Below, one piece after another: positions 27,884 to 37,732 of a stretch of DNA of 64,000 nt (the stretch's first letter is position 1; each line of letters opens with the position of its first letter). The stretch covers positions 496,001 through 560,000 of the forward strand of contig NZ_CP133083.1 of NCBI RefSeq assembly GCF_030908545.1. Direction: 5' to 3'. A model generated the notes under the pieces. That model saw only the letters and a list, made by a program, of their open reading frames with translations. It made no database searches and was not told where the DNA came from. Source of the stretch: Nitrosomonas sp. sh817 (GTDB lineage: Bacteria > Pseudomonadota > Gammaproteobacteria > Burkholderiales > Nitrosomonadaceae). Both the position numbers and the translations under genes were made by a program.

Positions 27884-28612
27884 TCAGCACTCCAGTCCGG
27901 CTGATTCAGCCTCGACACTGACAAGATTTTTTCCTTCAACAAACTGCTTGGGACGCATTTCCCGAATAAATTTCCGTATCTCGCACTGCTCTGGTTGAGA
28001 AAAACGAATCACGCCATCTTTCATTGTTGGTCGCCAAAAACGGCCTTGCAGCTTGTTTTCTCCGGTTTCGTCCGGGTAGTCAAAGCCGTGGAAGGTCAGG
28101 CCGTAACTCACTTCATCCGCCTTGTCGTAATGCCCGGAACCGCTGCCAAACTCGCATGGCTCCACATACCCCTGACAATCCCGCGTGCCAAGAAAAATAT
28201 CCTGCCGCCCGCCTCGTTCAACCATACGCCGGGCAACGCAATGGTGTTTTGCCTCGTTACGATCATCCGCCAATTCCGGGCGATGCAGATTCCATTCAAA
28301 ATGTGCTCTTACCTGATATTCAACATCGACGAGAAATGTGTAAATCGCTAAATCATTCCCGCCGCTGAATTTCAACGGTTTCGTGCCCTTTGTCTGAGTC
28401 CGGATGCGGTTCATCACGCGCACCTCGTCTATGACCCAGATGATGGTGGGCTTCCAGTAGATAGATTTGACGACTCCCTTGATCGCTTCATAAGTCGGTA
28501 TGTGATAGGAACATTTCTCTCCACCGATACGGGTCAAGGGATCGGTGAACAAGGCATAGCGCCCCCACACTTTGAACTCAATGCCGTTCTTGCGTAGATT
28601 AAACTCAGCCAC
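27884..28612 (-). CDS. cas5: Cas5c (Cas5d), pre-crRNA processing endonuclease
   Basis: A 242-residue Cas5c. In type I-C this protein replaces Cas6: it cuts within the repeat and keeps the 5' handle. The N-terminus FKVWGRYALFTDPLTRIGGE and the SYHIPTYEAIKGVVKSIYWK stretch are typical. The catalytic area includes the Lys and His of NEAKHHCVARRM. No cas6 gene was seen, which agrees with this role. It overlaps the cas3 end by 8 bases. Confidence 0.95.
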   Translation of the reverse strand: MAEFNLRKNGIEFKVWGRYALFTDPLTRIGGEKCSYHIPTYEAIKGVVKSIYWKPTIIWVIDEVRVMNRIRTQTKGTKPLKFSGGNDLAIYTFLVDVEYQVRAHFEWNLHRPELADDRNEAKHHCVARRMVERGGRQDIFLGTRDCQGYVEPCEFGSGSGHYDKADEVSYGLTFHGFDYPDETGENKLQGRFWRPTMKDGVIRFSQPEQCEIRKFIREMRPKQFVEGKNLVSVEAESAGLEC

Positions 28613-31052
28613 AAAGTACCTCCATCATTCCTTCGGGCGACAAGCTTAGCCCGAAATCCTCGTTGTAGTAGCGCACATCTGCAAGATAGAGAATATCCAC
28701 TCCATCTTGTATTTCATGCAAGACTTTTTCTTTTTGAAGTTTTTCCAATTGGTGTGGAAACACGTTGACGGTAAATTGCTGCGCTCGCCGCAAGAGATTA
28801 AATTGTTTCTCCACTTCGAACGCTCCGCAAAGCTCACCTATCAATTTTTTACCCTCATCATCGTAGGGTACGATAATACCCCGTGTGGGAGCATCAATCA
28901 CCTTGAATGCCTTAGCAGCGGTCATAAAGGATTGTCGTAAATAAATGTTCGGTGCAGAATTGTATTCCCGAGCATAATCCGCAACGGCTTGCTGGTTGGT
29001 GGAAAGCATGTTTAACAGACTGTCATCTCGTCCGCCTATCTCCCTTGAAACCGGGTAATCCATTTCATCCTTGCGCGCAAAGAAGTAATACTCAAAATAC
29101 CGTTTCATGGCTTGTGGCGCGATCATGCCACCATCGAAATTTTCGGCACCAGATTTCTGATCATCCAACAAACGCTCCGTCACCTCTTTACCTACTCGAA
29201 TATCCATGAGCATATCCAGATTTTCGTCGGCTGGGTTAACGATATGGATATGCCCTACCTCGCGGCGCTTGTTGCGGTTGCACCGGCCTGCTGCCTGAGC
29301 AATGGAATCTAGCCCTGCCGTGTAGCGGATAACTGCGCCGAAATCCACATCCACACCAGCCTCGATCAATTGTGTACTCACACAAAGCACGGGGGATTTC
29401 TCCTCCAGTAAACCACGAATCTCAGCCAGAATCTTTTTACGGTGCGCTGGGCACATATTAGTGCTGAGATGGAACACGCGCATTCCTTGGGTTTGCCTGA
29501 GTAACGAAAACAGTGCTTGCGCTGATTTCTTGGTATTCACAATTGCCAAACAGCTACCACTCTCGCTTACTTCGCGTAATGCCAGTTCGGCGATCTCTTC
29601 AACTTTCCAACCGCCTGGCTTTCGTTGATTGAACACTTTGACACGCTCCAGATCATCAAATAACTGCTTCACATCACGCATGATTTCGCTATCTTTGGTA
29701 AATTTCAAAACTCCCTTTGAGGAATCCACGCTATTCAGTAATGGCTGGGTGGCAGTGCATAAAACCACGGTGCTACTACAATGCTCCACAAGAAAATTGA
29801 TAGCATTGCAAAACATGTGGACAGTATTAACTGGAAGAGTTTGGATTTCATCAAAAACCAATACGGAGTTTGCCAATTGGTGCATCCGCCTTGCGCCACG
29901 AGTGCCTCCACCAAAAAGTGTTTCAAGCAATTGCACCATGGTTGTATAAATCACTGGTGCGTCCCAGTTTTCTGCTAGTACTTTTTCACGCGAACCCTGC
30001 TGTTCCGGTGTGAGATTTGAGTGATGTTCCAATACAACACTGCCTCGTAATTCACCTTCTGGCTCAAGAATTTTGCGCACTACATCCGCATTCTGGTCAA
30101 TGATGGAGGTATAGGGAATAATGTAAATTATCCGTTCCATCTTGTGTTGTTGCGTATGATGGAGCGCGAAGCGAAGACTGGCGAGTGTTTTTCCGCCACC
30201 TGTTGGAACTGATAATGTAAAAATCCCTTTATCTCTTTGTGCTGCATCACGGCAATGATAAGCAATATTGCGCCTGATTTTGTCTATAGGCTCAGCATCA
30301 CTAAATTCGGCTAGTTTTTTCTCCAACTTCTCGATCAATATTGTCCATTCGATATAATTTCCATGCTGTCGCTGCCTTGCTGCTCGCGGCTTCTCCGCAT
30401 CTGCTGTGTCAATACGATCTGCGTCAATCAAGCAGCTGAAAAGAAAACGAACCAGCAATCCGATTTTGAATCTCGTAATTAACTCATTACCAGAATCATA
30501 TTGAACAATCTGCAGAATTAAGCTCTTGATTCTGTCAATCAACTTGGGCGAAATGATAAGTTCATGAAATCGTGCAATGATGCTTGCATCCATCTTCGCT
30601 TGCACTTCTTCAAAATGCGATCTTTCTTCCCGGGTCCCCATTCTTTTTGTGAACTTATCAATGCTCGGAGCTGCTACACCAGGAGAAATACAATCAATCA
30701 GACCTGAGTGATGTGACGCAATACACAACGATAAAAGCTGACCTACAATTAACCCAAATTTACCTTGTCTGGATAACTCATTCCAAATAAGTTGGGCACC
30801 TGCGGTGGAATGATCTACCTTGCCCTTTAAGTCCTGTGCATCGACATAATCGTCTTTGTCCTCGTCAATCAAACCAATGGCCGATTGGATATAAGTTTGG
30901 AACTGGGCACTGTATTTACCTAAATCATGCAGCAACCCTATCAATTCACCTTGCTCATCCAAGCTTAACTTGGCAGCAAAGCCTTTTGCTTTGTCAGCTA
31001 CACCTAATAGGTGCTGTTCCAACGTATGATTCTTATGCGCTATATAAACCAC
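28605..31052 (-). CDS. cas3: Cas3 nuclease-helicase (type I-C)
   Basis: An 815-residue Cas3 recruited to R-loops to degrade target DNA. The N-terminal HD nuclease is seen as HNHTLEQHLLGVADKA-type residues and LIGLLHDLGKYSAQF. The helicase follows with Walker A VPTGGGKTLAS, the DExH-type box VFDEIQTLP, SAT-like VVLCTATQPLL and motif VI QAAGRCNRNKRR. All key motifs look intact. The GTG start at 31052 lies 13 bases inside the end of the HIRAN gene, so translation is probably coupled to it. Confidence 0.96.
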   Translation of the reverse strand: MVYIAHKNHTLEQHLLGVADKAKGFAAKLSLDEQGELIGLLHDLGKYSAQFQTYIQSAIGLIDEDKDDYVDAQDLKGKVDHSTAGAQLIWNELSRQGKFGLIVGQLLSLCIASHHSGLIDCISPGVAAPSIDKFTKRMGTREERSHFEEVQAKMDASIIARFHELIISPKLIDRIKSLILQIVQYDSGNELITRFKIGLLVRFLFSCLIDADRIDTADAEKPRAARQRQHGNYIEWTILIEKLEKKLAEFSDAEPIDKIRRNIAYHCRDAAQRDKGIFTLSVPTGGGKTLASLRFALHHTQQHKMERIIYIIPYTSIIDQNADVVRKILEPEGELRGSVVLEHHSNLTPEQQGSREKVLAENWDAPVIYTTMVQLLETLFGGGTRGARRMHQLANSVLVFDEIQTLPVNTVHMFCNAINFLVEHCSSTVVLCTATQPLLNSVDSSKGVLKFTKDSEIMRDVKQLFDDLERVKVFNQRKPGGWKVEEIAELALREVSESGSCLAIVNTKKSAQALFSLLRQTQGMRVFHLSTNMCPAHRKKILAEIRGLLEEKSPVLCVSTQLIEAGVDVDFGAVIRYTAGLDSIAQAAGRCNRNKRREVGHIHIVNPADENLDMLMDIRVGKEVTERLLDDQKSGAENFDGGMIAPQAMKRYFEYYFFARKDEMDYPVSREIGGRDDSLLNMLSTNQQAVADYAREYNSAPNIYLRQSFMTAAKAFKVIDAPTRGIIVPYDDEGKKLIGELCGAFEVEKQFNLLRRAQQFTVNVFPHQLEKLQKEKVLHEIQDGVDILYLADVRYYNEDFGLSLSPEGMMEVLCG

Positions 31053-31435
31053 TTCACCTCCACCTCAATCCGTTCCCACGGATTATTGCTTTTTTTCAAC
31101 CCTACGATCAAAGCCGATAATTTTTCTCCGTGATCCAGCAGTTGCGAAACGGCGGCGTTGTCTCTTGCGGGGATATAGCCGAGTTTTTCGCCTTGCCAGT
31201 CGATACGGACGGCGCGTTGGTCGAAGCGGTTACCGGGTTCCCGGATCAGGGTGACGGATTGGCCGGCGGCGAGTTGCGGCCAGAGCGTTTCGCCCTGGTG
31301 GTACTGGAACCCTGCGACCGGGGAGATTTGCAGGGTTTTCCATTGTCTGGCCGCCGGTTTTGCTTGCGTCAATGCCGGTAACGCAAATCCGCCGAGCAGA
31401 GCGGTGAGTGATTGCAAAAATGCGCGTCGAGACAT
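31040..31435 (-). CDS. exported HIRAN-domain protein overlapping cas3
   Basis: A 131-residue protein with a short HIRAN domain: SVTLIREPGNRFDQRAVRID, then GEKLGYIPARDN. HIRAN domains of HLTF-type helicases bind DNA 3' ends. Here the domain follows an N-terminal MSRRAFLQSLTALLGGFALP, which looks like an export signal with an RR pair, so the protein is probably periplasmic. Its 3' end overlaps the cas3 start by 13 bases, making it the first gene of the cas transcript. Whether this link has meaning is unknown. Confidence 0.8.
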   Translation of the reverse strand: MSRRAFLQSLTALLGGFALPALTQAKPAARQWKTLQISPVAGFQYHQGETLWPQLAAGQSVTLIREPGNRFDQRAVRIDWQGEKLGYIPARDNAAVSQLLDHGEKLSALIVGLKKSNNPWERIEVEVKWFI

Positions 31436-31546
31436 GGTGATTCCTTCTCTAATTAATATCCGCTTTCATTATCCGGAGTCACAGGCTCAAAATGTGAGGC
31501 TGTGAATTTGTTTTTCTGATTTTTCTTGAAGAAACGTTGGGCAAGT

Positions 31547-31616
31547 GTCATTTTGAGTAAGAGCGAGAAATCTATTTTGTTGATTATTAAAGATTCCTCG
31601 CTGCATTCGGAATGAC
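31547..31616. repeat. short palindromic intergenic repeat
   Basis: Outer arms GTCATT / AATGAC and inner arms CGAGAAATCT / AGATTCCTCG (one mismatch) make an imperfect hairpin. The sequence resembles the dispersed GTCATT...CGAGAAATCT class of intergenic repeats found in many bacteria. It lies between the SEC-C and HIRAN genes; no second copy was seen in this window. Confidence 0.55.
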
Positions 31617-31626
31617 GCATGCGGAT

Positions 31627-33055
31627 TTAGCGTTTCTTTAAGCCCAATCGCTCGCGCAGTTCGTCGAAAATGGATGAGTCGATTGGTAAATTGGAATCTG
31701 CATTGCTTAACTCGAAATCCCGCAGCAGCGCTTCGACCATTTCACGGTCATCTTCGGTTTTGATGGCTTGCAGCGGTGTTTTGCCGTTCAGGGCGGGCAG
31801 TTTTTCATGCGGCCATTGGCGGTAGTGTTCACGCATGAGTTCCGTAATTTTTTTCCGTACTTCCGGGCGGTTGTTCAGTTTTTCCTGCTCTTCCCGGCGT
31901 TGCCTGGCTTGGGCGCTTTCGCCTTGGTCCGGCATGTGTTCTAGCTTTGCTTGCGGAGATTCGATGACGCTGGTTTTGTAGCGGGCTTCCGGTAATAATT
32001 TTTTGATCAGTTTCTGGAATTGTTGCGCGCGTTTGCCGGAATTGACTTCGACGGCGAGCTGGCGGCCGTTGATCCGGATGTGGCCGAGGATGGTGTTCTT
32101 GGCATTGTTTTTTTTCAGCCATGGAAATTCGATGCGGTGCAGTCCGCCTGCCGCGTCAAATTCGGCGTCTTGCAGAAGTTCGTCTTCGGTGCTGTCGATG
32201 CAAAGCTGTTTTAGCGCGGTGAAAGCCGCTTGCGGAGACTGTATGTCGTAAACGAGTTTTTGAAATACCATCGCATCGCCGTCGGTATTGCGCAGTGACG
32301 GCGTGGGTGGATTGAATAGCCGGTCGTAAACTACTTGATAAATGGCGAGCATTTCATGTTCGTATTTTCCGAGCAATGCGGGCGACGGCGGGTTTTCTGA
32401 TTCGAGTAATTTTTTGCGCAGCTCCAGAATGGCAAATTTTTCTCCGGGCGGAATAAAGAAAGCAGCGCTGGCTTCCAGTATCGCGACGTGATCGACTTTA
32501 ACCAGCTTGCCAAATACGATTTGCCCGGCTTCGGCGTGCACCGAGGCGGAGTGCTCGGTGGCGTAACATTCTTCGCCGGTCAGGATGTTGCGTAGCAGGA
32601 ATCCATCGCCGGGGCGCACCGACACAATGTCGAAGAAACTGAATGGCGTTACGCAGCATTGTTCGATGTAGCGTTTCAGGAGCGGATCGAGTTGCCGGCC
32701 CATGCTTGCCGAGAAATGCTTCCCCGGTTGTTTTTTTACGGGGGGTATCGGGGATTGAATCGTCCGGGTGCCAGTTAAAAAAGAACCAAGGCATGAATAA
32801 CTGCAAGTGCGGCGTGTCCGGAGAAAATTCCTCTTCACTCCATAATGTGAAGTCTCCCCATGCTTCCAGCAAGGCGTGCTGGCCCCAATGGTTTTGCGAG
32901 AATTTCAGTAATTTTTCAGGCAGTCCATTAATTGCACGGCGTATCTGATGCCATAAAAAATCCTCGGTTTGCTGTGTTTCTTGCGCCTGCAAGCAGCATT
33001 GTTTGTATTTTTTGCCGCTGCCGCAAGGGCAGGGGTCGTTACGTCCTGTTTTCAT
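31627..33055 (-). pseudogene. SEC-C motif protein gene interrupted by a frameshift
   Basis: The 5' frame (from 33055) begins [20 protein letters not shown], a zinc-binding SEC-C motif. It stays convincing up to about base 32740, then turns into low-complexity Arg-rich sequence. A second frame carries on from there with [18 protein letters not shown] and runs to 31627, ending in GKTPLQAIKTEDDREMVEAL, a region typical of longer SEC-C proteins. Removing one base from the A7 run (32731-32737) joins the two into about 475 residues. This is either a real recent frameshift or a sequencing error in a homopolymer. The gene overlaps the WYL regulator by 17 bases; function unknown. Confidence 0.75.
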
Positions 33056-34037
33056 GTTTGTTCCTTGTCACATAATATTCTTGTGCTTGCTGCAAGTTTA
33101 ACAGGATGGTTTGGCGTAATGTTTCCGGCGCGATGACTTCAACCGCCGCGCCGTGCTTGAGAATGTCCATTACCAGTTCGGTTTCGCTGGCGTAGGGGAT
33201 GTGGAGTTCATAGCGGCCATCGGGCAGGAATTTTCCTTGCTGCCGCGGGTGCCATTGCTCGTCGGCGACCCAGCGGGCGCGTTCGGTTGTGAAACGTAAA
33301 ATGGCGGTGCGGGTGGCTTTGCCGGCGAAGATGCCGTAGCCGGTGGCAAAGTGTTCGTCGAGTTCGGCTTCCGGAATTTCGCGCGCGGCGGTATCGAGCA
33401 GGGTTGACGCGGCGATGCGTTCCACCGCGAAACTGCGCAAGGCTTCGCGTTTGTGGCACCAGGCATCGAGATACCAGTTGTCGCGGTAATGTGTGAGGCG
33501 TTGCGGGGATACGGTGCGTTCGGTTTGTTGATCGCGGCTGCGGCTGTGGTAGGCGATGTTGAGTTGTTTGCGTTGCAGCACGGCGCTGGCGGTTGTTTGA
33601 AAATGTTTCAATCCGGTTTGCCTGCCCATCATACTCAGGATGCGGATGCGATGGGCGGTGATTGGCGGATTGTTCGAATGTTGCGCTGCGAGAATTTTTT
33701 CCAGCCGGTTTTTGACCGGTTTGAGTTGCGCGCCGAGCAGGCCCGGCTCGATTTGTTCGAGCAATTGCTGCGCGGTCAGCAATGCGTGCAATTCGTTGGC
33801 GTCGAACCAGACGCCGGGCAGTTCGAAAACATTGCTTTCTTTGGTGTCGTAGTGATAGCCGTTACGGTCGCGGTCGTATACCAGCGGGGCGTTGAAATTA
33901 TCCCGCAGCATATCGATGGCGCGAGTAACCGTCGCGCGCGAGCATTCCAGCAGTTCTTCGAGGCGCTTATGCGAGACCGGCAAGCGATGGGCCGCCAGAA
34001 TGCGGTGTAGCTGATAGAGCCGTTGAAAAGGATTCAA
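33039..34037 (-). CDS. WYL-domain transcriptional regulator
   Basis: A 332-residue regulator. It has an N-terminal winged helix-turn-helix ([20 protein letters not shown], then [17 protein letters not shown]), a central WYL domain ([12 protein letters not shown], then [19 protein letters not shown]) and the usual WCX-type C-terminal extension ([15 protein letters not shown]). WYL proteins sense nucleic-acid or nucleotide ligands, and several control CRISPR-Cas or DNA-damage genes. It overlaps the SEC-C gene and lies 2.6 kb upstream of the HIRAN-cas3 transcript on the same strand, so control of the cas operon is possible but unproven. Confidence 0.88.
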   Translation of the reverse strand: MNPFQRLYQLHRILAAHRLPVSHKRLEELLECSRATVTRAIDMLRDNFNAPLVYDRDRNGYHYDTKESNVFELPGVWFDANELHALLTAQQLLEQIEPGLLGAQLKPVKNRLEKILAAQHSNNPPITAHRIRILSMMGRQTGLKHFQTTASAVLQRKQLNIAYHSRSRDQQTERTVSPQRLTHYRDNWYLDAWCHKREALRSFAVERIAASTLLDTAAREIPEAELDEHFATGYGIFAGKATRTAILRFTTERARWVADEQWHPRQQGKFLPDGRYELHIPYASETELVMDILKHGAAVEVIAPETLRQTILLNLQQAQEYYVTRNKHENRT

Positions 34038-34429
34038 TCGCGTAGTCCTGTCATTTTAAAGTGTCATTTTCCAGGCCGGTATTGCCCTTCCTGACCGGCG
34101 CTTGCCACCTTCCCGAAAGTATTCTCCGCGATTATATCGCCGCGATCATGATGCGGCGGAATAGTTTATATCAATCTTAGTTGTCGATTAAATATTGCTG
34201 GTGTTTGCTTTAAACAGAGTCAATCTAATTCATTTTAATTTATCCGTTGATATTCAGTTGGTTATTATATTAATAATATTGTATGAAAGAATTATCCTAC
34301 AACTTTAAAGGAATTTTTCTTAGAAAAAATAAGAAATTACTGGCAGAACCTAATGGATGAGGCTCCGTAATTAAAGCTTCGTTTTAAGATTCATCTGGTT
34401 TTCAGATAGCACAAAAGGAGCGTTAATCC
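34038..34429. other. intergenic region upstream of cheW
   Basis: This 392-base AT-rich interval separates the divergent WYL and cheW genes and must hold their promoters. A small hairpin (TTTCTTA / TAAGAAA) lies near 34316-34336. I looked for a flagellar sigma-28 promoter (TAAA, N15, GCCGATAA) and did not find one. The ribosome site AAAGGAG lies before the cheW ATG. Confidence 0.5.
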
Positions 34430-34951
34430 ATGTTTCAGGAACAGACGGAACAAACGGCAAATAGAGCAACGGATTCGAGTAGCGTCGCAGTTGCAGGGGC
34501 AACCAATGAGTATCTGACTTTCCGCTTGGGAAAAGAAGAGTATGGAATCGAGATACTAAAAGTGCAGGAGATCCGTGGCTATGAAGCCATCACGCAGATA
34601 GCCAATGCGCCCGACTTCATCAAAGGTGTGGTGAATTTAAGGGGCATCATCGTGCCGATCATTGATATGCGGATTAAATTCAGATTGACTGACGTGGATT
34701 ACAACCAATTTACAGTGGTTATCATTTTAAACGTTGCCGGCCGGGTAATGGGTATTGTGGTGGATGGCGTGTCGGATGTGATTAATTTGACAGCCGATCA
34801 ATTACGACCGGCACCAGGTTTGGGATCGGTTATTGATACCGAATATATCATGGGGTTAGGAACCATTGATGATCGGATGCTCATTTTAATCGACATCGAA
34901 AAGATGATGAGTAGCAGTGATATGGGTTTGATCGAACAAAGCATTAATTGA
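34430..34951 (+). CDS. cheW: chemotaxis coupling protein CheW
   Basis: A 173-residue CheW that links chemoreceptors to the CheA kinase at the membrane arrays. The two SH3-like subdomains are visible ([20 protein letters not shown], then [18 protein letters not shown]-type sequence, and [13 protein letters not shown]). The family-typical NLRG motif is intact. The receptor gene follows 47 bases downstream and is probably co-transcribed. No cheA or cheY is in the window. Confidence 0.94.
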   Translation: MFQEQTEQTANRATDSSSVAVAGATNEYLTFRLGKEEYGIEILKVQEIRGYEAITQIANAPDFIKGVVNLRGIIVPIIDMRIKFRLTDVDYNQFTVVIILNVAGRVMGIVVDGVSDVINLTADQLRPAPGLGSVIDTEYIMGLGTIDDRMLILIDIEKMMSSSDMGLIEQSIN

Positions 34952-34998
34952 TTTTAGAGACGGATTGGATATTGGTAGGTTACTTTGAGGAGAATTAA

Positions 34999-36720
34999 AT
35001 GTTTAATAATATGACGATTAAATCACGATTGGTACTTGTTATCGGCATACTGTCAGTTTTGCTCGCCGGTGTTGGCGGTTTGGGTTTGTACGGAATCGAT
35101 CAATCCAATGGAAATTTAAAGACGGTATACGAAGACCGGACTGTGGTACTGGGTGATTTAAATACGGTTCTTGACCGGGTTCATCGGGTACGTCTGAACG
35201 CAGTGATGGCAGCGAATATGAAAGATGTTTCCATTGCCAAGCAACGTACTGCGATGACGGCGGAAAGAGATGCCGAAATCGAAGCAACATGGCAAAAATT
35301 CATGAATACGATTCTAACGCCTGAAGAAGAGCAATTGGCAAAAAGCTTTACACAGCAATGGGCGATTTATAAAGAATCACGCAATCGCACAATGAATTTG
35401 GCGATGACGGGGGATTTTGAAAATGCCCATGCCAATGCGACGTCCGATGCGGTACCAAAATTTGATGAGGCGCATAAAACTTTGATGGCTTTGATCGAAT
35501 TGCAGTCGAAGGTTGCAGGACAAGAATACGCTGAAGCGCAAAGCAATTTCAGTACGATGTTTGCGCTTACAGCAACGATGGTGGGATTAGGAGTTGTACT
35601 GGCGGTAATCATCGGCATGCTGCTAATTCGTGCCGTGATAGGTCCACTCAATGAAGCGGTAGCTGTCGCTAACGCGGTAGCGGCTGGTGATTTGACTAGC
35701 CGCATTGAAGTGAACTCGAACAATGAAACAGGGCGTTTGCTGCAAGCGCTGAAAACCATGAATGACAATCTGGTTGACTTAGTCGGAAAAGTGCGTTCGG
35801 GCACGGATCAGATTGCCACGGCATCGGGAGAGATTGCATCGGGCAACTCGGATCTGAGTCAGCGCACCGAAGAACAAGCGTCAAGCCTGGAAGAAACTGC
35901 ATCCAGCATGGAAGAATTGACCTCAACCGTCAGACAAAATGCCGATAATGCACGCCAAGCGAATCAACTGGCGGCAGGCGCATCGGAAGTTGCAGTCAAG
36001 GGTGGTGCGGTAGTAGGGCAAGTGGTGCAAACCATGAGTTCGATTAATGAGAGTTCCAAGAAAATTGTCGACATCATCAGCGTGATCGATGGCATTGCAT
36101 TCCAAACCAACATTCTGGCATTGAACGCAGCAGTCGAAGCGGCCCGGGCCGGGGAGCAAGGCCGTGGCTTTGCGGTGGTGGCGACGGAAGTAAGAACCCT
36201 GGCGCAACGTTCAGCAGCGGCGGCAAAAGAGATCAAAGAGCTGATCAGCGACTCGGTGGCGAAAGTGGAAGACGGTACCCGTCTGGTCGACGAAGCAGGT
36301 GCGACGATGGATGAAATCGTGAGCGCGGTGAAACGTGTGACCGATATCATGAGCGAAATTTCCGCGGCATCACAAGAACAAAGCTCTGGAATCGAACAGG
36401 TCAATCAAGCGGTTACGCAGATGGACGAGGTGACGCAACAGAATGCCGCGCTGGTGGAGGAAGCAGCCGCAGCCGCCGAATCGATGCAAGAACAAGCGCA
36501 ATCGCTAACACAAGCAGTAAGCGTGTTCAGGTTGTCTGGTGAAAGTTCTATGTCAATGCTTGTAAAAAGAAACAATCGTCCAGCAACGGTTGCTAAATTG
36601 CCTAACCGCGGCCCGGCAACGAAAAAAGCGTTGGTAAAATCCAGTGCGAGCCCGGCCAGTGAACCGGCGCCTCGCAAAGTTGCAGCCGGAGGCGGTGGAG
36701 AGGATTGGGAAGAGTTCTAA
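34999..36720 (+). CDS. methyl-accepting chemotaxis protein (Tar-like)
   Basis: A 573-residue receptor. Order: a first membrane helix (residues about 10-30), a four-helix-bundle periplasmic sensor ([19 protein letters not shown], about residues 40-190), a second membrane helix, a HAMP domain ([20 protein letters not shown]) and the signalling hairpin. The hairpin tip [20 protein letters not shown] and the Gln/Glu methylation helices are intact. The C-terminus is basic and ends in EDWEEF, likely a tether for CheR/CheB. The ligand is unknown. A stem-loop follows the stop. Confidence 0.95.
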   Translation: MFNNMTIKSRLVLVIGILSVLLAGVGGLGLYGIDQSNGNLKTVYEDRTVVLGDLNTVLDRVHRVRLNAVMAANMKDVSIAKQRTAMTAERDAEIEATWQKFMNTILTPEEEQLAKSFTQQWAIYKESRNRTMNLAMTGDFENAHANATSDAVPKFDEAHKTLMALIELQSKVAGQEYAEAQSNFSTMFALTATMVGLGVVLAVIIGMLLIRAVIGPLNEAVAVANAVAAGDLTSRIEVNSNNETGRLLQALKTMNDNLVDLVGKVRSGTDQIATASGEIASGNSDLSQRTEEQASSLEETASSMEELTSTVRQNADNARQANQLAAGASEVAVKGGAVVGQVVQTMSSINESSKKIVDIISVIDGIAFQTNILALNAAVEAARAGEQGRGFAVVATEVRTLAQRSAAAAKEIKELISDSVAKVEDGTRLVDEAGATMDEIVSAVKRVTDIMSEISAASQEQSSGIEQVNQAVTQMDEVTQQNAALVEEAAAAAESMQEQAQSLTQAVSVFRLSGESSMSMLVKRNNRPATVAKLPNRGPATKKALVKSSASPASEPAPRKVAAGGGGEDWEEF

Positions 36721-36730
36721 CAAAATTCTT

Positions 36731-36763
36731 GGAGTATCACCACCGGATGATCGGTGATACTCC
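36731..36763. terminator. hairpin between the chemoreceptor and rsgA genes
   Basis: GGAGTATCACC pairs with GGTGATACTCC (11 bp) across an 11-base loop, midway between two convergent genes. No strong T-run follows, so it may work as a bidirectional barrier rather than a classic terminator. Confidence 0.55.
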
Positions 36764-36778
36764 ATCCAGTAATCAATC

Positions 36779-37732
36779 TTATCTAGTCAAGCCTGTGCCG
36801 GAACGATCCCGGCACAGCAATTTATGATAAAAGCCTAACCGTTTCTCGGTGATTTTTCCTTGTTTTACCGCTGTTAGTATTGCACACCCAGGTTCTTTAA
36901 GGTGGCGGCAATTACTAAATTTGCATTGACCGAAGTAGGGATGGAATTCGAGAAATCCCCATGCCAGGTTTTCTTCCTTAATGTGATTCAGGCCGAATTC
37001 CTGGAAGCCGGGGGAGTCGATGACGGCGCTGTTTTCATCGAGATGGTAAAGCTGAGAGTACGTGGTGGTGTGTGTGCCTGAGTCGAGCGCTACGGAAATT
37101 TCCGCAGTGGCACGCCGTGCTTCCGGAATCAAGGAATTGAGTAATGTCGATTTGCCCATGCCGGATTGTCCGGCCAGTACGCTCAAGTGATTTCTCAGGT
37201 GGGGGCGAAGTGCGGATACATCCTGCAGAGCGCTGACCGGCAGAATACGATAGTCCAAATTCTGGTACAGCGATAGTGTTTGCATTGCCGTTTGGGTCGG
37301 TGCGATCAGATCAGCTTTGTTCAGTACGATTAATACTTCGATATTTTCACTTTCGGCGGCAGCAAGGCAGCGGCTGATAAGCTCTTCGCTGAAACTCGGA
37401 ACCGCTGCAACGACGATGATGATTTGCGTGACGTTGGCGGCGATGATTTTTTCCTTGAAGGCGTCGCTGCGGTAGAGCAACGAGATGCGCGGTTGTACTG
37501 TCTCAATTACACCTTGTCCGATGGTGGTTAATTGGTATTCAACCTGATCACCGCATGCGACACCGCTTTTTTTGCCGCGCATGACACAAGAGACAATTTC
37601 ACCGTTAGCTGTTTCAACTGAAAAGTGTCTGCCAAATGCAGCAACAACCAGCCCGGTCTGGCAGGGCGGTTGTCGCTTGTGATTGCGGCTAATATTCAAA
37701 TTGCGAATAACTTGTCGATTTTCGCCGCACAA
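36779..37732 (-). CDS. rsgA: ribosome small-subunit-dependent GTPase RsgA
   Basis: A 317-residue circularly permuted GTPase that helps late 30S maturation. An OB-fold (GLVVAAFGRHFSVETANG) comes first; the GTPase motifs are in permuted order, NKADL (G4), then the P-loop GQSGMGKST (G1) and DSPGF (G3). The zinc knuckle follows as CKFSNCRHLKEPGC. The ATG at 37732 lies 37 bases inside the phhB gene; a TTG further in is possible. It probably forms an operon with phhB and the M48 peptidase gene. Confidence 0.93.
   Translation of the reverse strand: MCGENRQVIRNLNISRNHKRQPPCQTGLVVAAFGRHFSVETANGEIVSCVMRGKKSGVACGDQVEYQLTTIGQGVIETVQPRISLLYRSDAFKEKIIAANVTQIIIVVAAVPSFSEELISRCLAAAESENIEVLIVLNKADLIAPTQTAMQTLSLYQNLDYRILPVSALQDVSALRPHLRNHLSVLAGQSGMGKSTLLNSLIPEARRATAEISVALDSGTHTTTYSQLYHLDENSAVIDSPGFQEFGLNHIKEENLAWGFLEFHPYFGQCKFSNCRHLKEPGCAILTAVKQGKITEKRLGFYHKLLCRDRSGTGLTR

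Noticed and set aside
32725-32760. Programmed -1 ribosomal frameshift in the SEC-C gene
   Set aside because: The A-run looks slippery, but the codon phase and the direction of shift (+1) do not match the standard signal.
34250-34429. Sigma-28 promoter before cheW
   Set aside because: No TAAA, N15, GCCGATAA-like pair was found.
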